Shown here: positions 45,251 to 56,530 of the stretch, piece after piece
Layout of the letters: every line of letters starts with the position of its first letter
How positions within the stretch are numbered: position 1 is the stretch's first letter
Origin: Solen grandis
Taxonomy: Eukaryota; Mollusca; Bivalvia; Adapedonta; Solenidae
Length of the DNA: 64,000 nucleotides
Direction: 5' to 3'
Assembly: GCA_021229015.1 (NCBI GenBank)
Contig: CM037782.1
Span: forward strand, 65,809,325-65,873,324
The notes under the pieces: generated by a model
What the model saw: only the letters and a program-made list of their open reading frames with translations
The model's database searches: none
What the model was told of the DNA's origin: nothing
Position numbers and translations under genes: made by a program

Positions 45251-46598
45251 TCTATCTCCAAGATTTCAACACATGTCAACACTTCCATTATCTGCCGAAG
45301 CTAAGGCAGCTGTCAAGAAAAGAGAAGCAGATACTCGAGAGAGTAACGTTGTGTCTCAGAGAAATAAATGCAAAGTGTCCCTATCCTAAAATTAAATATG
45401 TGCTCTTGAATCTCTAGTTACTACAGAATTTGTTGATATAGAATATCAAATATACTGACCAAATCTTTATATGTTTTATGATTGTATAGGCTAAAGTTAC
45501 GTCTTAATTTTATTTCCCGATAACTGGGAAGAAACTTATTACACCATATTCTAATGTCCCAGGACGGATAGCTTAAACCTTTTTTTTCGGAGAATAAGAA
45601 ATTCATTGGTTGGGCCAGTTCTTTTCGCTGGGGATGTTCATGTGTGAAAGATACTTTGTCTCTCATCGGTTGTCCTAAGCCAAAGTCATGTATGCCAACA
45701 CTGAATCAAGACGGTCGCTGTGTAGTCCCAGGGGGTATAATAAGGGGAGTCTCTTCTATGAGGTTCTACTGAGTGTTGTAAGATCGATACCATCACAGCA
45801 ATACGTCAGTAACGTGTATGAGTCCACAAGCGATCGACGTAAATAAATCTAAATTTCCAAATTTATGAATGAACATTTATCACTAATATCAAATGCAAAC
45901 GAAAAGTGTGATGTGTGTGGTGTGTGTGTGGGGGGGGGGCGCACGAAAGGGGTTAGTGTCGAGCTATTGTGAGGTTTTAGCTCGTACAAACTGCACTGCT
46001 TAAGTTCGATACCCGCTGTCCACCACAGGGCCTTGATTACGAGTAAATGCCCAATATTTAAAATACCGTAATACGATCATGTGAAATACAGTTTTGGCCA
46101 CTGGACGGTGTCCAGCCTCTTGATCTTTACAGTGACACTCATTCGCGCCATGAGAGGACCGGATTGCTTTGATTGTCGACGGGCCGTGTGTTATCATGTC
46201 ATCTCTCGCCATAGGGTATCCATAAGTTGTTTCATCATTGTAAACCTTCTAAGATGTACAACCAGTTTATAAACACACCCTAAAAAGAGCCTTCCATCTG
46301 GTACATCAACGTCATCATGTGATTAAAGTGAAATGGGCGAATCAAAGTACTGAGAAAAATAAAGTAATGACCTACTTTCGTCCTGAAGCTAGTCTCGTTA
46401 ATTATAACACGCGGGGATATGGGTCACGGCCGGTGAGAGGAGCAAGTATGTGATCTAAAGTGTAGGCGGTTTGTTTTTTGGTTATTCTTCGGTTGTTATC
46501 TTGTTCTTCATTAAAAACTATTTACTTCATTTGAAGACCTTTGTCTTCATGAAACATTTAGAGAGCATTCTCACTGCGATATCATGCCATAAACAAGG

Positions 46599-46775
46599 GG
46601 CATGATACCACGCCCATTCACCTTATCCTGACACTAGGAAATCCAGTTTTGGAAATGGCCATATTTGCTAAGCGGCCAGGACAGTGGAGATATTAACCAT
46701 CTGGTATGTAGTGGCATAGAATCAAACCCGTAACGAGGGAATCTAATACCACTCGGCCATTGTAACCGGAAGTAA
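46599..46775 (-). mobile_element. SINE family A copy, diverged
   Basis: 'catgataccacgcccattca-ccttatcctgacact' mirrors the SINE body, and 'gtggcatagaatcaaacccg..ctcggccattgtaaccgg' mirrors its tRNA-like head. Confidence 0.6.
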
Positions 46776-47773
46776 AAATATTAATTGTTAATAGGAAGGA
46801 GTGGTCATTAAAATTGTATATTTTTATCCTAGAACATGAAATAAAATAGGCCTCCATCTTCGTGTAATTTGATATATTTGACCTCACTGTGGTTGGTTTT
46901 TCAACCGTCTGCTTAGTGACGTTAACCTCGTGACGAAAATAATACATGCATATGATAGCATTTCTCTTTTATGACCTAAGTTTATTTTACGATGAATTCT
47001 TTTCTTGAAATATAAGGACTTACTGTCTATCTTAACTATTATGCCATGATTTCTCAGCCTCGTGTTAGAATCAAATTACACAAACTTGTTGATGGGTCAT
47101 TTAACTCTATCAAAAACGCATCACACAAAATTACATCACAAGCTTGGCAGGGACAGGATTTGAACTCATTATCTGCACATGTAATGCAATATTAAGCAAG
47201 CCTGAACACCAGTCGAAGACTGGTCTGTATCAAATAACAGGCTAAAAATCTGGACACATTATATAATCCGATTTCAATCTTGATACAGGAAATACGTTAC
47301 CACGACTGAAATTTTAGACAGGTATATGGGAAGAAGAAAGTTTACGTTAATCGCTTTGTTCACACGTTTAACTTTTTAACAGGATATTGAAAAGGAGGTG
47401 GAAACTGAAACCTTCCCGAAGACTCAGATTTATTGTGCAGATAAAGCGCCCGAAGGACATAGATCAGGTTTCAAATCATTACACCTAAAATTATCGACAT
47501 CACGGATAACCATCCCCCTACCCTTGTGTAGCCCCACCGGTGGGGGTTACGGAGGAATGTACTCCAACATCATTTTGTATAGTGTCACCAATTTTGTTAC
47601 AAATAAATAAGTTACGACTTTCTTGGCCTTTATTAAACGATGGAAGGTAAGCCTATGTCCTATTTAATTGTATTTTATTTTCTAATAATCTCTCACTTTT
47701 TTCAGATGAAACCTTTTTATCTGGAGCCTCTCAAAAGTTGTTTAGAAAGCAGGTTTAAAGAAGAATAAGAAGG

Positions 47774-47965
47774 GCGCCGTGGTCCAGTGGAAACGTACCC
47801 GACTGCGGGTCCCGAGGTTGTGGGTTCGAACCCTGTTAGGGCAAGGATATTTTATGCCCTACTAGGCGAAGTACTGGTCAAACCCAGGAACCGTCGAGAG
47901 GGATTAATATAAGTTGTAAGAACTTGTTTCCCAATCGACGTATTTCTTTTATTACTAGTTTCTCC
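47774..47965 (+). mobile_element. tRNA-derived SINE (family C), near full length
   Basis: The head gggcgccgtggtccagtgga ... gcgggtcccgaggttgtggg-ttcgaaccc has good A and B boxes. The body has actactaggcgaagtactggtc-like spacing, and the tail is aatataagttgtaagaactt-gtttcccaatcgacg. Related copies lie at 35885, 56135, 56345 and 59578. Confidence 0.75.
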
Positions 47966-48879
47966 ATTACTTCATTGGAAGTGCAGGGATTACTTAAATA
48001 CAGAACTGTTGATAATTTCAAATGAGGAAAGTAAAATGCATAGAGTCCTTAAACATGAAGTCAACTGTTTGTAAACAATCTGTTCTCTGTCCACGATAAA
48101 CCCTGTCAGCAGGGCTGATAAGGACCAGCATGCAAATGGTCCTTCAAATCCAATTACTCTCCAGCTATGCCAATTAACAGTGCTCTACTAGTCTGACCCC
48201 TGGACGGATCAGCTCGCACCGCAGCATGCCTGTATCGTGTAGCCCGTGATTTACAACGTACTCTGCACAGCTTCCTGTGGTCTTAACCCTTAATTCTGCA
48301 TTCCAAACACTTAAATATAATATTTTTAGCTCTCACTTCTGTGATCCTAATTTTTCAGCTATTACCACAAATACCAGGGAATGACAATAACACCATATTT
48401 TGCTACTGCTCTTCAAAGTCTAATAACAAAAACAGCTATTTTAACAATTTTATCAACAAATGATCTCTTGTACGTAGTCTACAGTGGAACAAGCCTGCTT
48501 CTCTAGATTCTACAACTCATGTAATACTAAGAAAGTCAAAACTGCCCTATATATCCTGAAATAAAGAGACTATTCTACCCCTAACTAGACCTAAATAAGC
48601 ATATGATAACTATCATATATGTATATAGAACCCTATATAGTTTCTATATATGTATCCCAATACACAATTTAACCTTTAACTGATATAGACGTGTTAAAAA
48701 CAGAGCAGACCCAAATTTAACAACTCCTCCCAGGGGCTATCTGATCAGGGTCTCCTCTGTTTGCTTATACCATAGTGTAGCTAGGATTTTAAACATCCTG
48801 CACAGCAAGGAACATTCCATAGTTTCATATACTATTTGAAATTCAGTAAATTAATATTTGTACATGAATATTCTTAAGA

Positions 48880-49008
48880 TAATGTAACTCTACGTGTAAC
48901 ATAATGTAACTCTACGTGTAACATAATGTAACTCTACGTAAACATAATGTAACTCTACATATAACATAATGTAACTCTACATATAACATAATGTAACTCT
49001 ACGTAACT
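48880..49008. repeat. 22-bp tandem repeat, about six copies
   Basis: aatgtaactctacgtgtaac plus at repeats from 48881, with cgtg/cata variants and one shorter unit. Confidence 0.9.
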
Positions 49009-49600
49009 TAAACCTAACACAACCTGTGTAAGCCTTTACGTCACTGAATTATTCACACAAACATACACATATACAACACATATATTTCCACATATACAAC
49101 ACACATATATTTCATATAAAAATGTTTAACCTTATTAATACATATACATGTACTAAATATCTCTCTCTATATGTAGAAACTTCTATCAACCTACAGAACC
49201 CCACATAACAACAAACACTATATGTATCTCTACACAATCCTTTGTAATAAAAAACCAAAACAAATGTATATCTATAACCGTACATGATTTATAAATACAT
49301 CACTGACAAAATTCTAATTATAATGGGTGGCGGGGTGGAGGGGGAGAAACGCTTGGTAAAAAATATATAACATTAACCTTGGTGGTCAGAATCAAAATTG
49401 TATATGCCCAGTCCAATTTTAATGAAAAAAAACAACCTTTTTTTTATTTAGAATAGTTTATGTGTTTATAGTTTATGTGTTTTTATATCCATTTATCAAT
49501 CACCTGTTTCATTCCACTAAACCAATACAAAAGTGTCCCCTTCATTTCTTATGCTCACCAACCTGTGATATAACAGGTGCATATATAAGTGTAGACTTAC

Positions 49601-49746
49601 CCTGACGCGACGCTGGATAACCCTAAAAGTATTGCTCCAATGAAAACTAAGATTACTCCGAGGGAAAATATTCCCACCACAGTTTTTTCCGGGATCAACC
49701 ATTGGTGAAACTGGCGAGAGCCCAGCTTTGCCGTCGTCTGCCTCAT
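49601..49746 (-). CDS. Two-TM polyQ-tailed protein, first coding exon (residues 1-48)
   Basis: An ATG preceded in frame by TAA (taa ccc gcg aag ATG) fixes the start. The exon reads MRQTTAKLGSRQFHQWLIPE, then KTVVGIFSLGVILVFIGAIL, then LGLSSVAS, with GG left for the split codon before the donor gtaagtctac. The basic, uncleaved N terminus precedes helix 1 (about residues 23-45). Helix 2 starts only about four residues after helix 1 ends, so the pair should form a tight hairpin with both ends cytoplasmic. Joined to 22875-23004 and 21504-22382 it gives 384 residues. No known family was recognised. A membrane scaffold or adaptor role is only a guess from the tail. Confidence 0.8.
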
Positions 49747-50600
49747 CTTCGCGGGTTAGAATTTCCAGAAATACTTGAATATTAAAGCTTTTATTCACAC
49801 TTATCTGTAACTGAAAAGTTTCATTGATTGTTAAAACAGATGGAAATTTTTATATAATCTCCTTCGCTGCATTGTCTTCAAATAGATATTATTTGCGTTT
49901 GCATCATCACAATTCCTGAATTCCTTCTTCAGTTGTGTAGCCGTTTTCAAGAATAAAACACAGACGCAATTGTCTTGTTACCGATAATAAATTACCAATC
50001 GGCTGTAATATATAATCGATACATCCACTCGGATTCCTTGTTGTTTTGACCACCACTCTAGAAAGCAAATGGCACTAGGATAAATCAAGCAGAAATTCCT
50101 CGTCTATTTATCGCACACTTTCACGTAATTGAAATCAATAAACAAGAGCTCTCGAGGAAGTTATGAAATATTACATAGAACTCCCTGCAGGTCTGTTTAC
50201 AACCCTCAAATTTTTATCTTTCGTCTGCAACAACCTTACTGAACACAGTATGCCCTGTCGCGCTTTTTCCACTTCTGGGCAAGTCGTAAAATTTCGCCTC
50301 CAATTTCAACTCCAAAATCACACCGAGAATTCACATTTTAACCACCTCTGTTCATCAAACAATTCTAACTGAAGGCATTCTGAATCATGATACAAACGCG
50401 CTGAACATAGATGAACATTTATTTCTACATCTCTGACAGGCTGCGCTACGATCACTCGCCAGTTTCCAGTAAACGCTTGGGCTCACGAACTAACTACTTT
50501 TCCACAAATAATCCAGCGTGCGCAAGTCTCCCGGCTTGGCGCGAGAAGTAGGCATCATGCAATGGAACTTGTTTGTAGAAATCTTACCTGTAAACCAAAA
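49747..50600 (-). promoter_or_regulatory. 5' UTR and probable promoter region of the two-TM gene
   Basis: The minus-strand sequence upstream of the start codon has an acceptor-like aacttttcagttacag (about 49806-49821) and, further up, ttggtttacaggtaagat near 50587, which reads as a donor. A split 5' UTR is therefore possible. No TATA box stands out. The GC-richer patch at 50440-50570 could be the promoter. Confidence 0.3.
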
Positions 50601-50892
50601 TAGAAACGATGGGATGATTTATATCGTATCTATATATAATACATATAAAGCACAATGATTTCAGTGATTACCGCTTGATCTATATATACAAAGATTTACT
50701 TGAAACCATATGCTTTTCTTAAAGAAAAAGAAATTTAACGAAATATGAGTAAAAAGATTGATAATGATTAATTAAATCGGTCATTGCGTTCCTATATTTG
50801 ATGGTAATGTTTCATTCTTACTATGAAGAGAATAATACTCATTTCATGTTTGAAATGGATTGCTGTCAGAGAAGATATGTATGTGTGTATTA

Positions 50893-51075
50893 AGGGGCCT
50901 CCGTGGCCGAGAGGGTAAAGTCGCTGACTTTAACACTCACTCAGCCCCAATGGGTCGGTGGTTCTACCCGGATGCCTCCGTGCATTCGGGGTCTTCCTTC
51001 ACCTGTAATTAGCTGGACGTCGCTATATGACTGAAATAATGTCGAAGCGACGGTAAACTCAAATAGTCAAATGTA
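50893..51075 (+). mobile_element. tRNA-derived SINE (family B), full length with duplication
   Basis: The head ggggcctccgtggccgagag ... gtcggtggttctacccg is tRNA-like (A box then GGTTCTACCC). The body is cacctgtaattagctggacg-tcgctatatgactg and the tail gtcgaagcgacggtaaactc-aaatagtcaa. TGTATTA flanks it at 50886-50892 and 51076-51082. An inverse copy lies at 54965 and a truncated one at 62866. Confidence 0.8.
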
Positions 51076-51537
51076 TGTATTAGTTTGTAAGTATATGAAA
51101 AGTAGATCTAATGCTATAGAGCATACAACATACAACACTTTATAGATTCGGACCATCGTAATTATATACACTATGAAATGCTTTTGGTTCTACAAAACTG
51201 TCCGTCCTAAATGTCTTGAGTCTCTATTCAAAACTGAAGGCGCAGAGAGAATCAAAGACTTTTCATATATAAGACGTGTCTGTTGACAAACATACTGAGT
51301 ACGTTACTTTATCAAATGGTTTATAAACAGTGCATTACTTTGAAAAGTAGCTTTATTCCGCCAAAGAAAGGGCTTCGGTAAGCCATTCACTTGATAAAGT
51401 CCTCTTACTTATCCAAACAGTAACTCTCAACTATGTTTAGAAAACCAGTAATATTTGGTTTATGGCGGCACGTAGTGTAGTGAAAAGTGATTGACCTTAT
51501 AAACAATTTGACCTTTGTTATGTATACTGAATAGCAT

Positions 51538-51568
51538 GAATGAATGAATGAATGAATGAATGAATGAA
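51538..51568. repeat. (TGAA)n microsatellite
   Basis: About seven TGAA/GAAT units. Confidence 0.9.
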
Positions 51569-52039
51569 TGTACTGTAGAACTAAATAAATGGATAAATAA
51601 GACTTTCATGAAAGAAATGTGCTTTCGAATTTATACGGCAAGGATCTCTTTACTACTACAAAGTATTTTCATAATGGTCAATGAATTGATCCAAAAACTC
51701 AAGTTCACACACACAAGAGAGAGAGAGAGAGAGAGAGTACCTGCTACACGCACGTATTTCATATTTCGTTTAAATGACATGCTACAAAAAAATATAAACT
51801 TAAATAAAAACTGTGATTTTGGGATTTTTCTTGATATTTTTCGACTTTATGACCAATGACATTCAATTTCTTAAAGTGCTTGTTAAAATTACGTGAAATC
51901 AAGTCATCTTCCATTCCGAACTTTCCGAAGATGGTCAAGAAGTTAATACTGATTACTTGGAGAGATCTTAATCCACAAGAACCATCCATATATTGAGTTT
52001 TATTCCCAGTCCGCGACATACCCAAGTCGTCAGAATTTT

Positions 52040-52510
52040 ACGCGTACTTCGACTCCGCGAATATTTACAACTGTTAAAGCAGCTCGTTCACAGATGGTCA
52101 TTGACTAAGAATTTGATTTTTAACTTATATGTGTGTATTACGTATCAATCTACAGACGCATTGTCAACCAATGCAAAATACCGCAAATATAAAAAAATGG
52201 GTAGTTTCCCCATCAAAGGCAATAGCGTTTCGAACGGTTTTGAAACTATAATTAGAATTATGAAACTTATACTTGGATGTTTTATTTTCATCTGCTGTCA
52301 CTTGATTGATCACATTCAATCTTCGCGCATGCGATCACTTCACAGGCTAAACTTACGGAGAAATATTGCGGAATTTGTCACGTGGTACCGCAAGAACCTG
52401 TTTCGAGGAAACCGTATTCTATATGTAACCGAAGTGACTTTTACGAAAACAGCGTTTTCCCGTGCAATATGACCTACACATCACGAGTTTATTTGTCAGG
52501 AAACAAAGAC
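52040..52510 (+). repeat. Dispersed repeat of unknown type, copy 2
   Basis: See 33180-33650 for the match. The open frame here (51993-52472, 159 codons) includes FPIKGNSVSNG and SSRMRSLHRLN, similar to the minus-strand frame in the other copy (FSITGNSVTNG, SLRMRSLHRLN). Differences are scattered, with several at non-synonymous positions, so coding is not established. Confidence 0.7.
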
Positions 52511-53670
52511 TTTAACAACTTTAACGATGGAAAATAGGAAAGAAAAATTCTTTGACTGTACAATTAATAAAAGGTTGAGGAAGGGTGTGATTGTGTCTTA
52601 GGTCTGCTGTCCTCTTGTTTCCCCATATCTCCTTGTCCCTTTCTGTATTCAAGGATCCGCCGCGGAATCTTAGCTGAAATCGTGTTCATTTCATCGATGT
52701 CTATTGTGATATAAACACCATGTTTTCATTGATTGTTCTATTTAGACTATTTATCGTAAACATGACCCATAAAATCGAATACAGCCGACTTAAATCCATT
52801 AAAACGTATTTCCAGCACTCTTTCACCCATTAATGACACAAATTAGTTCATTCACGCCATAAAGCACTTCGCCTTGCGTCTCAACTATAAGCCACGACCC
52901 CATAATCTCGCCCGCCTAGAAAACTGTATAACAATCGAAATATCTCGGCTCTAAAGGATACGCCCTTAACTAAATAGATTTATCCGAGATGTTCCGAGTG
53001 AGTAAACCCCTTACACTTGTTGATCAAAAATATTCAGGGCGAGAAGTTTAAGGCTTTTAAATTGATACTGCTATTTTAAAAACAGGAATTTAATTAGTCG
53101 AAACCGTGAGAAGCGTATAAGTTGGCAAATGTAAATAAAACACTCCAGTCTGAAGAAAAGGTACATGGTGAAGTTTTCCCTTCGTTTAGAAAGCTTTTGA
53201 GATAAATCTCATGTTGTTGAAATAGAGTTGAATACGTTAATTGCGAGGAGCACAGGGTGTAACTGCTGTGATCTCTGACAAGCGGGTGAATATCATATGA
53301 ACTTTGACAGAGAAAACGGGATTGAATCGGACCTGCAAATTATACGCTCGCAGCTGTAATTAGACATATAGGGAATCTGCTCAATACGTTCAGTAACCAC
53401 TAACGATTGCTCATGTTAGCGAACGGTTGCAAGTCGGTACCCTGCTTTCATGTCTATACTCTACGATAAATATTACTGGGGTGCAACCGCCCACGATTTT
53501 GATATCAAAATATGAAAATGTCAATTAATCATCTTTTATCAGAAATTGTTACTTATGTTAAACAACATCACAACAACTCTATCTTGCATTTGGTCTAATC
53601 TTGCTTTTTTCTACTTCTTTTTTTGTTTCCAAATAATTTTGATAAGTTTAAAGAACTTACTTCCCACATT

Positions 53671-54560
53671 GGTGAACTGTCCATTGTATTTGTATGTAGG
53701 TGAACTGTCGATTATATGTGTATGTTAGTGAACTGTCCATTGCATTTGTATGTAGGTGAACTGTCCACTGTATTTGTATGTAGGTGAACTGTCCATTGTA
53801 TTTGTATGTAGGTGAACTGTCCACTGTATTTGTATGTAGGTGAACTGTCCACTGTATTTGTATGTAGGTGAACTGTCCATTGTATTTGTATGTAGGTGAA
53901 CTGTCCACTGTATTTGTATGTAGGTGAACTGTCCATTGTATTTGTATGTAGGTGAACTGTCCATTGTATTTGTATGAACTGTCCATTGTATTTGTATGTA
54001 GGTGAACTGTCCATTGTATTTGTATGTAGGTGAACTGTCCATTGTATTTGTATGTAGGTGAACTGTCCATTGTATTTGTAGGTAGGTGAACTGTTCACTG
54101 TATTTATATGTAGGTGAACTGTCCACTGTATTTGTTTGTAGGTGAACTGTCCATTGTATTTATATGTAGGTGAACTGTTCACTGTATTTGTATGTAGGTG
54201 AACTGTTCACTGTATTTATATGTAGGTGAACTGTTCACTGTATTTATATGTAGGTGAACTGTTCACTGTATTTATATGTAGGTGAACTGTTCACTGTATT
54301 TATATGTAGGTGAACTGTTCATTGTATTTATATGTAGGTGAACTGTTCACTGTATTTATATGTAGGTGAACTGTCCATTGTATTTATATGTAGGTGAACT
54401 GTTCACTGTATTTATATGTAGGTGAACTGTCCATTGTATTTATATGTAGGTGAACTGTCCATTGTATTATATGTAGGTGAACTGTCCACTGTATTTATAT
54501 GTAGGTGAACTGTCCATTGTATTTATATGTAGGTGAACTGTCCACTGTATTTATATGTAT
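53671..54560. repeat. Large 28-bp minisatellite, about 32 copies
   Basis: The unit is ggtgaactgtccattgtatt plus tgtatgta. The left half (to about 54080) has mainly 'tttgtatg' with 'gtcca', and the right half mainly 'tttatatg' with 'gttca'. One unit near 53970 lacks about 7 bases and one near 54470 lacks a T. Because 28 is not a multiple of three and the unit has no minus-strand stop, all three minus frames are open. These are not genes. Confidence 0.97.
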
Positions 54561-54964
54561 CTAAATCAAGCATGATAATTTCTGATCATGTATGATATTC
54601 ACTAAGAGTCACTGTGAACTATATATTATCCGATATCTCTCGTGATATGTTTGTATATATGATGGGTTATTTGGATACAAACACGAGCCGAATACTATGA
54701 CAACTGAAATATTTGACTGTCAAACCTTTATAAGGCGATCAGCCATGGAAACAAGTGATAGTGTCTGTTTAACATAGTGACCGTTAAATGGAGGTTTAAT
54801 GTATAATGAAATGTTAACAGTAATCTCAGAACTGGCTGCCTAAAACAGGTTTGCTGTCTAGGGCAAATGACCGCGCAGATAGATTGTAGTGTATATGATG
54901 TAATTACATGATTATAATTTAAATCACTCAAGGATAAAATTACAACTTGCACAACGAGATTGTA

Positions 54965-55145
54965 CAGTATTTCAGTCATATAGCGACATCCAACTAATTA
55001 CAGGTGGAGGAAGACCCCGAATGCACGGAGGCATCTGGGTAGAACCACCGACCTACCGCAAGCCAGCTGGAAGGCTTCCACACATGAAAATCCAAATGAC
55101 CCTGCCGGGATTCGAACCCACACGGTGAGGGGCTGAGTGAGTGTT
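54965..55145 (-). mobile_element. tRNA-derived SINE (family B), inverse copy
   Basis: Reads 'tttcagtcatatagcgacatcc..taattacaggtgga' and 'gggtagaaccaccgaccta', then a tRNA-like head with 'ccgggattcgaacccacacggt' and 'gaggggctgagtgagtg', all in reverse orientation to 50893-51075. The head differs and may be a composite. Confidence 0.75.
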
Positions 55146-55439
55146 ATGTACTATATCAATCAATATTCACATAAATGTAGCTCAAAGCACGGTGTTCAAA
55201 TAAATAAACTACCAGTTTACATAATGTACTTTCGTTTTAATCAATTTAAAATTATTGGGTGTGGGGGGGGGGCGGGGGGGAGAGCTTTGGCCCACAGAAG
55301 CCAGAAGCAAACGGAGATTAAAAAGAGCAAAATACGCGTTCCAAAGTATTTTCAGGGAAAATAAACAATCAAAACAATCCGTTAAATAGAACCATTTTTT
55401 ATGCTAGAAATTTTATTTTATGCAAAATTTGCACACCAT

Positions 55440-55560
55440 CCATAAGTCTTGACCCTTTCCTCCATAAGGCTTGAACCCCCCTCCATAAGGTTTGAACCCC
55501 CCCCCCCCCCATAAGGTTTGAACCCCCCTCCATAAGGTTTGAACCCCCTCCCATCCTGTT
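55440..55560. repeat. ~25-bp tandem repeat, four copies, with poly-C
   Basis: ccataaggtttgaaccccc units repeat four times. One contains a 15-C run. Confidence 0.9.
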
Positions 55561-56134
55561 TTTAATGCATTTTTAGGACTTTTGATAATGTCCAACTTGA
55601 AGGCCCGAATAGAAGCTAGGCGCCACTGCTTGTACAACATATATCGAGTATCTTATCAAGGTATATGTGTGGACACTATGTCATTTCCTACATTTTGACA
55701 TTGATAACTATTGGTGGTTAAATCTCTAAGAAAATTTATTTTCAGTACTATTAAACTGGAAGAAGATTAAAGCAGGCTGGGCGCTATGCACAGGAATCCC
55801 CTCGTAGTCACAGGAATGCTTTACATGGACGCATTTTCTAACCAGTACATGTCAATTTATATTATAAATTATATTATTGACTCCATGTTCTCTCAGCTGA
55901 ATAACATTAGGCCTATTTTCTTTTAAACGAACGATACATAATCTATTTCTAGTATAAGATCGAGATTGACTATATATCTTCTTTTCTTTTTTACTAAACT
56001 AACTTAATTTAAACATAAACATCGCCCTTCAAGCGAAAATCCCGTAGTATTAATAAATTCTGCTTCGTTGTAAATAAAGGCTGGTTTATAAATGAATCTG
56101 ATTTGGGGTGAGTCCTTCAATATGTGATTTTCTT

Positions 56135-56320
56135 TATATTTTAATGCCTCTGTGTGGTACATGGGTAGCGGTCTCTGACTACGTATCCAAAGGTTGGAAG
56201 ATCTATCTCCGCTGAGGACGTGAATTCAAGACCCTGTCAGTACTGGTCCAACACAGGGGCCGTCGAGAGAGATAAGTATACATGTATCATGTAAAAAATG
56301 TTTTAGAACCGACGCAGGAG
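56135..56320 (+). mobile_element. SINE family C copy, diverged
   Basis: A tRNA-like head near 'tgggtagcggtctctgacta' with a weak B box (gtgaattcaagaccc), then 'tactggtccaacacaggggcc-gtcgagagagata' as in 47870-47910, and a tail ending 'gaaccgacgcag'. Confidence 0.5.
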
Positions 56321-56344
56321 AAATAAACATAAAACGTTCGAGTT

Positions 56345-56530
56345 TAAACTTTATTTATTTACATCGATTACGAAACAAGTTCTCACAACTTATATTAGGC
56401 TCTGGTGGCGGAGTGTTTGGTCATTATTATAGGCCCGGAGAAAACCCACGTGTCACGAACGGGACCAGGAAACGAACTCGGGACGCATTAGTAGAAGCGA
56501 GGCGCGTTACCACTACACTATCCAGTCACC
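56345..56530 (-). mobile_element. SINE family C copy, inverse orientation
   Basis: Begins 'tttacatcgattacgaaaca-agttctcacaacttatatta', the reverse of the family-C tail, and ends with the head 'aacgaactcgggacgcatta...taccactacactatccagtc'. It lies 25 bp from the plus-strand copy at 56135-56320, so the two form a tail-to-tail pair. Confidence 0.65.

Larger units (their letters stand above)
23005..49600 (-). other. Intron 1 of the two-TM gene (26.6 kb)
   Basis: Runs from the donor gtaagtctac (minus strand, at 49600) to the acceptor tgtttcag (at 23005). It contains minisatellites, MITEs, SINE fragments and an RFX-type site, listed separately. No nested gene could be supported. Open frames here are short and lack recognisable domains. 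Stretches without a listed feature (for example 24000-25900, 35100-35880, 36850-38900, 41100-44900) show nothing I can name. Confidence 0.65.

Noticed and set aside
45123..45389. 88-codon plus-strand frame as a gene
   Set aside because: It overlaps a reversed SINE head and shows no domain or splice support.
47774..47850. Apparent tRNA gene with good A and B boxes
   Set aside because: It is followed by a SINE body and tail shared with other copies, so it is a SINE head. The cloverleaf is not convincing.
51993..52472. 159-codon frame called as a host gene
   Set aside because: It lies within a dispersed repeat found also at 33180-33650. It is recorded as a repeat, with the coding question raised as a finding.
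53657..54182. Long minus-strand open frames (130-156 codons) in all three frames
   Set aside because: They are produced by the 28-bp minisatellite, which has no minus-strand stop in any frame. There is no start context, splice signal or domain.
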